From NCBI RefSeq assembly GCF_021107415.1, contig NZ_JAIOSW010000075.1, positions 1 to 21,084 of the forward strand: DNA of 21,084 nucleotides, in the 5' to 3' direction. The translations under genes were made by a program, and so were the position numbers. This DNA comes from Desulfobacula sp. Lineage in GTDB: Bacteria > Desulfobacterota > Desulfobacteria > Desulfobacterales > Desulfobacteraceae. Each line of letters starts with the position of its first letter. Position 1 is the first letter of the stretch. The notes below the pieces were generated by a model that worked only from the letters and a program-made list of their open reading frames with translations, was not told the DNA's origin and ran no database searches. Shown one piece after another: positions 15,744 to 21,084 of the stretch.

Positions 15744-15756
15744 ACCTATTTTTTTT
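15724..15756 (+). terminator. Weak terminator-like hairpin at the end of the ATPase gene
   Basis: AAATTTG (15724-15730), TGAT loop, CAAATTT (15735-15741), then eight T residues at 15749-15756 after a 7-nt gap. The stem overlaps the stop codon and is AT-rich, so termination would be weak. The T-run ends inside the mutL stop codon on the other strand. Confidence 0.3.
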
Positions 15757-17581
15757 ATAACACTCTTTTAAACAGCTTTTCTATTTGCCTTTTAGTCCAG
15801 GAGATCATGATCGGACGGCCATGGGGACAGTGACGGGGATTTTCACATTGTTCAAGATCGGCCAGCAGTTTCTCAATCTCGATTTGGCTAAGGTTTAAAT
15901 TGGCACGGATTGCGCCATGGCAGGCCATTAAAATCAGACATTTTTCAAGCCAGTCTTCTTTTGAGAATCTATCTTTTTTGATTAGAGCTGTTTCAAGGAT
16001 TTCAATAATAATCGGTTTGATCTCTTTTTCATCAATGATGGCCGGCACAGCTTTTACAACAAAGGTTGTGTCTCCAAAGGGTTCAATGATCATGCCCAGA
16101 GTTTTTAAATCCTCCAGAATATTGGACAGGAGATCTGCTTCCTTAAAGTTCAATTCAAGGGTTTCCGGCACAGCCAAATTCTGGGTTTGAGCCTTAAGCG
16201 AGTGATACCTTTGTTTGAGCTTTTCATATACAATCCTTTCATGGGCGGCATGCTGATCAATCAACATCAGCCCGTCTTTGGCTTCCGCAAGGATATAGGT
16301 TCCCATGATCTGACCGATTACTTTAAATTTTAACTTTAAGGTCACACGTGAGTTTTGAGTTTTAACTTTAAGGTCACACGTAAGTTTTGAATCATTATAT
16401 GTGAAATCCGAGGGAATCTTTTGTGATGTCTGTTCTTGAACAAAGTTTTTTTGCCAGTCCATGGAAGATTGTTCAACCTTATCCATTTGCTGTGGTTTAA
16501 ATGCTTTATCTAAATATTCAAACTTCTCAATTGTTTTTTTTGCGGCCGCATCAGAAATGATCTGTGCTTTTGAATAAGCGGCAATGTTTTGCTGTTCCCG
16601 GGACAATGCGTTTCCAATTGTTTTTGACACTGCCTGATACACCCGTTGGCCGTTAAAAAATTTGATCTCTTTTTTAGAAGGATGAACATTGACATCCACC
16701 TGATCAAAGGCAATATCAATAAAAAAAACACCCAGAGGGAAATTTGATTTCATGATCCTGCCTTTGTACCCCTGGAAAATTGCCGAGATAAGTCCCCGGT
16801 CATAAACAAGCCGGTTATTCACAAACAAAAAAATCTTTGATGAGGTGCGTCTTGTGACTGACGGGTTGGAACAATATCCATGAATATGAATAAATTCATC
16901 TGAAAACTCAAGTTTATACAGCCTGTCGGCAACATCCCTTCCAAGAATTCGGACAGATCTTTGGAACAGATCATCAGATGATGAAAAACTTTTTTGCAGT
17001 TTATTGTTTAAAAATAATCTGAACTGGATATGAGAATTGCCAAGGGCCATACCGGATATGGCATCAGCAACATGGCTGATCTCTGTATTATCTGATTTTA
17101 AAAACTTTTTCCGGGCCGGGGTGTTAAAAAAAAGATTTTTCACTTCCACCATGGTTCCCGTTGGAGCCCCTGCATCTGAAACATTTTGTATTTTCCCTCC
17201 GATGATATCAATTTTTGTTCCAATATCAGTGTCTTTTGTTCTTGTCACAAGACTGAACTTTGATACCGATGCAATGGAAGGAAGTGCCTCTCCCCTGAAT
17301 CCCATGGTTGAAATGGAAAAAAGGTCTTCTTTTGTAAATATCTTGCTTGTGGCATATCGCTCAATGGATAATAGTGCATCATCTTTTGAAAGCCCAATAC
17401 CATTATCAGAAACCCGTATTAAAGATTTCCCGCCTTTTACCGCCTCAATGGTAATACTTGTGGCTTTGGCATCAATACTGTTCTCAACAAGCTCTTTAAT
17501 CACGGAGGATGGTCTTTGGACCACCTCACCTGCTGCTATCTGGTTGGAAAGAATTTCAGGCAGAATTCTGATGGTCGTCAT
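15755..17581 (-). CDS. mutL: DNA mismatch repair protein MutL (endonuclease type)
   Basis: GHKL ATPase that couples MutS mismatch recognition to strand removal. The 608 residues are full length. N-terminal motifs are IAAGEVVQRPSSVIKELVENSIDA near 15, DNGIGL near 59, ATSKI near 77, GFRGEALPSIASVS near 94 and VNVHPSKKEIKF near 297. The C-terminal domain has the metal-dependent endonuclease motif DQHAAHERIVYE at 442-453, with ACHGAIRAN near 553 and CPHGRP at 585-590, so this is the nicking form expected in bacteria without MutH. The linker (about 330-415) carries a 32-bp direct duplication read in two frames. The ATG at 17579-17581 overlaps the upstream 64-residue ORF by 26 bp. It ends the argS-SPOR-gatC-gatA-ORF-mutL run. 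Confidence 0.96.
   Translation of the reverse strand: MTTIRILPEILSNQIAAGEVVQRPSSVIKELVENSIDAKATSITIEAVKGGKSLIRVSDNGIGLSKDDALLSIERYATSKIFTKEDLFSISTMGFRGEALPSIASVSKFSLVTRTKDTDIGTKIDIIGGKIQNVSDAGAPTGTMVEVKNLFFNTPARKKFLKSDNTEISHVADAISGMALGNSHIQFRLFLNNKLQKSFSSSDDLFQRSVRILGRDVADRLYKLEFSDEFIHIHGYCSNPSVTRRTSSKIFLFVNNRLVYDRGLISAIFQGYKGRIMKSNFPLGVFFIDIAFDQVDVNVHPSKKEIKFFNGQRVYQAVSKTIGNALSREQQNIAAYSKAQIISDAAAKKTIEKFEYLDKAFKPQQMDKVEQSSMDWQKNFVQEQTSQKIPSDFTYNDSKLTCDLKVKTQNSRVTLKLKFKVIGQIMGTYILAEAKDGLMLIDQHAAHERIVYEKLKQRYHSLKAQTQNLAVPETLELNFKEADLLSNILEDLKTLGMIIEPFGDTTFVVKAVPAIIDEKEIKPIIIEILETALIKKDRFSKEDWLEKCLILMACHGAIRANLNLSQIEIEKLLADLEQCENPRHCPHGRPIMISWTKRQIEKLFKRVL
16328..16391 (-). repeat. Out-of-phase 32-bp tandem duplication inside mutL
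   Basis: Copies at 16328-16359 and 16360-16391 differ at only two of 32 positions (both G to A on the plus strand). Because 32 is not a multiple of three, the copies are translated in different frames: LTCDLKVKTQ from one and SRVTLKLKF from the other. They lie in the flexible linker just before the C-terminal domain, and the ORF stays open. Confidence 0.9.
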
Positions 17582-17750
17582 TCTTTACAAACCTTAATAG
17601 AAATTGGGAATCTTTCGGGCTTAAGTCAAATTGGAAACCGGCATCATCCACCAATTTAGTCAAATTGATATCAGGGGTTTGTTTTCTCTTCTCTGATACC
17701 CATTTGACAGCCTTTCTTAACTTATCTCCCTGGGGTTGCAGTGTTGACAT
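17556..17750 (-). CDS. Small conserved-looking protein upstream of mutL, unknown function
   Basis: A 64-residue soluble protein: MSTLQPQGDKLRKAVKWVSE with a basic amphipathic helix, then KRKQTPDINLTKLVDDAGFQ, then FDLSPKDSQFLLRFVKND. It has no membrane segment, cysteine or known catalytic motif. Its position, 18 bp after gatA with its stop 26 bp inside mutL, argues that it is real and translationally coupled to MutL. Similar short ORFs before mutL in Desulfobacterales are my recollection, not verified here. Function unknown; a MutL-associated regulator is only a guess. Confidence 0.7.
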   Translation of the reverse strand: MSTLQPQGDKLRKAVKWVSEKRKQTPDINLTKLVDDAGFQFDLSPKDSQFLLRFVKNDDHQNSA

Positions 17751-17768
17751 GCTTTATCTCCTTATTGT

Positions 17769-19241
17769 TTAAAGATTAGGAAACTTTTTGTCCAATTGGA
17801 TTGTTTTTTCAAACCCATGCCCTGCCCTTAAAAGTGACATTTCATCAAACCTGTTCGCCATCATCTGAATACCAATGGGAAGTCCTTTTGAAGAATATCC
17901 TGCAGGAACGGATATCCCGGGAATACCGGCCATATTGGCGGAAAGTGTAAAAATATCAGTTAAATACATGGTTAAAGGATCATCAATATTTTCACCAATC
18001 TTAAACGCAGGAGCCGGTGCCACAGGAGACAGGATAAAATCACAGGTTTCAAATGCTTTTGAAAAATCCTCCATAATAAGTGTTCGAACCTGTGATGCCC
18101 TTCCATAATAAGCATCATAGTAACCTGCTGAAAGCGCATAAGTTCCGATAAGAATTCTTCTCTGAACTTCCAAACCAAACCCTGTTGATTTGGTTTTTTT
18201 GTACATATCAATAAGATCTTCTGACGATTTTGCCCTGAAACCGTATTTCACGCCATCAAATCTGGCAAGGTTGGAACTGGCTTCACATGGCGCAATAATA
18301 TAATAGGCTGCTACAACATAATCTGTGTGCGGTAAAGAGATCTCTTTTATTTGAACACCCAGATCCTTAAGAATCTTTTTTGTCTCTTTAAACACTTTTT
18401 CAACTTCAGGATCAATACCGTCAACAGACATATATTCTTTTGGGATTCCCGCTGTCATTCCTTTTAATGCGCCTTGTTTAAACTGATCAAAGGCTTTAGT
18501 GAAATCAGGTACATCAACCATTGCACTGGTTGAATCCATTTGATCATTTCCCGATATTATATTCAGCAATATTGCCGCATCCTTAACATCTTTTGTAATC
18601 GGCCCAATCTGATCAAGAGAAGAGCCATATGAGACCAAACCAAACCTGGATACCCTGCCATAGGTTGGTTTAAGTCCCACAACACCACAATGAGAAGCCG
18701 GCTGGCGAATTGATCCCCCTGTATCAGTTCCAAGAGCACCACAACAAAAATGCGCTGCCACGGCAGCGGCAGATCCCCCGCTGGACCCCCCGGGTACATA
18801 TTGTTCATTCCAGGGATTTGTTGTGATCTTATAAGAAGAATTTTCAGTGGAAGATCCCATGGCAAACTCATCCATATTGGTTTTGCCGATGATGATGGCA
18901 CCATTTTTCTTTAATTTTGACACAACAGTTCCATCATATTGCGGTATAAAATTATCAAGTATCTTTGATGCACAGGTGGTTTTTATTCCTTTGGTACACA
19001 AGAGGTCTTTTAATGCAATGGGCACACCTGTCAAGGCTGATATTTTATTATCGGCAATATCTTGATCCGCCTTTTTTGCCTGTTCTAAGGCTAAATCTTT
19101 GTCAACCGTTATAAAAGCACCGATTTTGTCATCATATTTTTCAATCCTCTCAAGTAATGCATTTGTCAGCTCAAAAGAAGAAATTTGATGCTCAAAAAGC
19201 AATTTTTGAGCTTTACCTATGGTCAGTTCACAAAATTTCAT
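17769..19241 (-). CDS. gatA: Asp-tRNA(Asn)/Glu-tRNA(Gln) amidotransferase subunit A
   Basis: Amidase-signature subunit of GatCAB that hydrolyses glutamine and channels ammonia to GatB. The 490 residues are full length. The catalytic Ser-cisSer-Lys triad is visible as Lys78 (PIALKDLL), Ser153 (PGGSSGGSAAA) and nucleophile Ser177 (GTDTGGSIRQPA), matching the spacing of known GatA proteins. VGLKPTYGRVSRFGLVSYGSSLDQIGP near 187 and the C-terminal GIPGISVPAGYSSKGLPIGIQ are further signatures. It follows gatC by 33 bp and precedes the 64-residue ORF and mutL. Together with gltX and gatB in this window it supports the indirect pathway to Gln-tRNA. Confidence 0.97.
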   Translation of the reverse strand: MKFCELTIGKAQKLLFEHQISSFELTNALLERIEKYDDKIGAFITVDKDLALEQAKKADQDIADNKISALTGVPIALKDLLCTKGIKTTCASKILDNFIPQYDGTVVSKLKKNGAIIIGKTNMDEFAMGSSTENSSYKITTNPWNEQYVPGGSSGGSAAAVAAHFCCGALGTDTGGSIRQPASHCGVVGLKPTYGRVSRFGLVSYGSSLDQIGPITKDVKDAAILLNIISGNDQMDSTSAMVDVPDFTKAFDQFKQGALKGMTAGIPKEYMSVDGIDPEVEKVFKETKKILKDLGVQIKEISLPHTDYVVAAYYIIAPCEASSNLARFDGVKYGFRAKSSEDLIDMYKKTKSTGFGLEVQRRILIGTYALSAGYYDAYYGRASQVRTLIMEDFSKAFETCDFILSPVAPAPAFKIGENIDDPLTMYLTDIFTLSANMAGIPGISVPAGYSSKGLPIGIQMMANRFDEMSLLRAGHGFEKTIQLDKKFPNL

Positions 19242-19274
19242 TTGATATTATCCTTATTCTTTCACTGAACAAAA

Positions 19275-19565
19275 TTATTTCACAATTCTTGGAACAATAT
19301 AAAAATCTTCATCTTTCTGCGGGGCATTAGCAAGCGTTACCAAAGGGCCTGGCGATACTTTCAATTCATCATTTCTCAATACATTATTCATAAAAGAAAC
19401 ACCTGAAGAAAGCTTGACACCTTCAACATCAACATCTTTGAGTTTATCAATATATTGAAGAATATTACTCAGCTGCTCAGCTATTTTTTCTTTTTGCACC
19501 TGGTCAATCTCCAATCGAGCAAGGTGAGCAATTTTTTCAACTTCATCCGTTGATATCTTCATCAT
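19275..19565 (-). CDS. gatC: Asp-tRNA(Asn)/Glu-tRNA(Gln) amidotransferase subunit C
   Basis: Small belt-like subunit that wraps and stabilises the GatA-GatB interface. The 96 residues have the typical start TDEVEKIAHLARLEID and the conserved LSNILQYIDKLKDVDVEGV helix, ending in FYIVPRIVK. Two adjacent ATG codons (19563-19565 and 19560-19562) are possible starts. The SPOR gene's stop overlaps the first by three bases and the second by one. An AAGGA site gives a 3-nt spacer for the first and 6-nt for the second, so the second may be preferred. Either way the gene is translationally coupled to the SPOR gene. Confidence 0.95.
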   Translation of the reverse strand: MMKISTDEVEKIAHLARLEIDQVQKEKIAEQLSNILQYIDKLKDVDVEGVKLSSGVSFMNNVLRNDELKVSPGPLVTLANAPQKDEDFYIVPRIVK

Positions 19566-20257
19566 TGTTCCTTTTTTATAATCATTGAGTTTATCTTGGC
19601 TTGCTTTAATTTTTCTTTAATTTTTTTTGCCTCATCCCAGGTTTCAAAAGAACCGGTTCTGACCCTATACCAGGTTACACCCTCTTTTTGCCCTTTTACT
19701 CTGTATGAAGAGAACCCCTTCTTATCAAGAATTGCCATTTGCGTAACAGCATCCTTGAACTCTTTATATGCAGCAATCTGAATCGTGTATTTCCCTTTTA
19801 AGGTCTTTTTATCAGTCAATTGTTCAGGCGGTTTGATTTTTTTCAAACTGATTGGTTTCGTTTTGATTTCAGCAGGCTTCAGACCTTTTGTTTCGGTCTT
19901 CGCCTTGTTTGTCTCTTTTTTAAACGTCTGTTTTTTTCTGCTTGTCTTAAACGGAATTTCATCTGCAACAATGATTGTTTCTTTTTTGGGAATAATTTCC
20001 AATGGTTTCTTTTTGGGAGGCACTGCCTCTTCGGGTGCAGGACGATCAAGAACATCATAGAATTTTAAATCAATTTTTTTCCGGAAGCCTTTTTTTTCTC
20101 CAAATTCATTGGCAATAGTTTCAAGCCTTTTTTGAAATTTCTGGGTATCAAATGTCACTGGAGAAGACCCTCGTCCAACCATGATGCCCAATAAAAACAT
20201 CCAGCCGGCAATAAATATGTAAATTAAATATTTTAAAATCCCCTTAAAGGATATCAT
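19562..20257 (-). CDS. SPOR-domain membrane protein
   Basis: A 231-residue single-pass inner-membrane protein. Residues 8-28 form the membrane anchor (KYLIYIFIAGWMFLLGIMVG), placing the rest in the periplasm. A long Lys- and Pro-rich linker (about 70-150, with PKKKPLEIIPKKET) leads to a C-terminal SPOR domain (about 153-231: GKYTIQIAAYKEFKDA, WYRVRTGSFETWDEAKKI). SPOR domains bind denuded glycan strands at division septa, so a role in cell division or peptidoglycan turnover is expected. It lies 2 bp after argS and overlaps gatC. Adjacency of an SPOR gene to argS is a known deltaproteobacterial arrangement by my recollection. Confidence 0.88.
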   Translation of the reverse strand: MISFKGILKYLIYIFIAGWMFLLGIMVGRGSSPVTFDTQKFQKRLETIANEFGEKKGFRKKIDLKFYDVLDRPAPEEAVPPKKKPLEIIPKKETIIVADEIPFKTSRKKQTFKKETNKAKTETKGLKPAEIKTKPISLKKIKPPEQLTDKKTLKGKYTIQIAAYKEFKDAVTQMAILDKKGFSSYRVKGQKEGVTWYRVRTGSFETWDEAKKIKEKLKQAKINSMIIKKEQ

Positions 20258-20259
20258 TT

Positions 20260-21084
20260 TTACATTCTTTCAGGTGCTGTAACCCCAAGAAGTGTCAAGG
20301 CGTTTCTAATGACTTTCTTCACTCCCAAAACAAGGCTTAAACGGGCCAGAGTCAGTTCCTTGTCGTCTGTGATGACCTTGTATTTATTATAATAACTATG
20401 AAATGCAGATGCAAGACTCATTAAATATGTAAACATCACATGAGGATGCAATATTTTTGCACTCCTTTCCACATTCTCTTTAAACGCACTCAATATTTTT
20501 ATGAGATTAATTTCTTCCACTGCATTCAGTAAAGAAAGGTTTTCTCCCTTGTTAAAATCAATATCCTGAAGAATACTCTCCTGTTTTGCCTTTAAAAGGA
20601 TACCGGTTATTCTTGCATGGACATATTGGACATAATAGACGGGGTTATCAGAATTTTTCTGTTTGGCAAGCTCAAGATCAAAATCAAGTCCGGAATCATA
20701 ACTGCGGCTTAAAAACAGAAACCTTGCAGCATCCCTGCCGACTTCATCAACAATATCCCTTAATGTAACAAAGTCACCAGCCCTTTTAGACATCTGAAAG
20801 GGCTTGCCCCCTTTTAACAGGTTCACCAATTGTACCAATATGACTTCAAATTGTTCACTTTTTCTACCCGATGCCACAACAGATGCGTCGATTCTCTTAA
20901 TATATCCATGGTGATCTGCTCCCCAGACATCAATGACCCTGTTAAAGCCTCGCTCATATTTTTCCATATGATAGGAAACATCTGAACCAAAATACGTTGT
21001 CAGGCCGTTATTTCTGACCACCTCCCTGTTTTTCTCATCACCAAAATCCTGTGTTCGAAACCAAAGTGCACCATCTTCTTCATA
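20260..21084 (-). CDS. argS: Arginyl-tRNA synthetase (partial, N-terminus beyond window)
   Basis: Class I synthetase that charges tRNA(Arg). The frame is open to the right edge, giving 274 C-terminal residues of a protein usually near 550. A GTG at 21021 is only an internal Val. Visible signatures are [20 protein letters not shown] at the edge, [62 protein letters not shown] (KMSKS-type motif), [36 protein letters not shown] and the anticodon-binding end [13 protein letters not shown]. It is the most upstream visible gene of the run that ends with mutL; the SPOR gene follows after 2 bp. Confidence 0.97.
   Translation of the reverse strand, partial: YEEDGALWFRTQDFGDEKNREVVRNNGLTTYFGSDVSYHMEKYERGFNRVIDVWGADHHGYIKRIDASVVASGRKSEQFEVILVQLVNLLKGGKPFQMSKRAGDFVTLRDIVDEVGRDAARFLFLSRSYDSGLDFDLELAKQKNSDNPVYYVQYVHARITGILLKAKQESILQDIDFNKGENLSLLNAVEEINLIKILSAFKENVERSAKILHPHVMFTYLMSLASAFHSYYNKYKVITDDKELTLARLSLVLGVKKVIRNALTLLGVTAPERM

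Noticed and set aside
17037..17597. 186-codon plus-strand ORF opposite the mutL N-terminus
   Set aside because: Shadow of the conserved GHKL domain on the minus strand.

Overview
The window reads as chromosomal DNA of a low-to-moderate GC anaerobic deltaproteobacterium, most likely a member of the Desulfobacterales (Desulfobacteraceae-like). This is inferred from gene content and order: argS-SPOR-gatC-gatA-(small ORF)-mutL, gatB with the indirect Gln/Asn-tRNA route, hypA/hypB, a tgt/queA cluster, and a Desulfobacterales-style porin beside an FG-GAP protein. No rRNA, tRNA, CRISPR array or insertion sequence was recognised.

Layout. (1) 1-1712, minus: rpmF, acpP, rpiB and glyA (glyA runs off the left edge), with a probable sigma-70 promoter upstream of rpmF. 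(2) 1899-3296, plus: gltX, overlapping tail-to-tail by 9 bp with the next cluster. (3) 3288-7703, minus: a tight operon of a DUF2065-like membrane protein, queA, tgt (queuosine tRNA modification), hypA, hypB (nickel delivery) and a MEMO-family protein. A strong hairpin lies between hypA and hypB. (4) 7874-10911, plus: gatB, then a small exported FlgO/TolB-N-like protein, an unnamed 98-residue protein and an AbiEii-type nucleotidyltransferase overlapping it. (5) 11185-14188, minus: an FG-GAP repeat protein whose N-terminal domain is a paralog of the small exported protein, then an outer-membrane porin with its own promoter and a structured leader of about 155 nt. A bidirectional terminator separates blocks 4 and 5. 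(6) 14415-15743, plus: a DUF4143 AAA+ ATPase whose best promoter predicts a leaderless mRNA, preceded by two 32-bp tandem repeats. (7) 15755-21084, minus: argS (enters from the right edge), a SPOR protein, gatC, gatA, a 64-residue ORF and mutL.

How the genes work together. Much of the window serves translation. GltX and GatCAB make Gln-tRNA(Gln) by the indirect route (and probably Asn-tRNA). ArgS charges tRNA(Arg), QueA/Tgt modify the anticodons of GUN tRNAs, and L32, ACP, GlyA and RpiB are housekeeping functions. The region from about 9.3 to 15.7 kb is different: it is AT-richer by eye and holds envelope proteins, a toxin-antitoxin-like pair and a DUF4143 ATPase, so it looks like accessory material between gatB and mutL.

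The strongest candidates for undescribed biology are the 98-residue/AbiEii nucleotidyltransferase pair, the two FlgO-like paralogs linked to a porin, the unusual porin leader (orphan perfect Shine-Dalgarno, upstream ORF, 12-bp hairpin), the predicted leaderless DUF4143 ATPase with its repeats, and an out-of-phase 32-bp duplication inside mutL.
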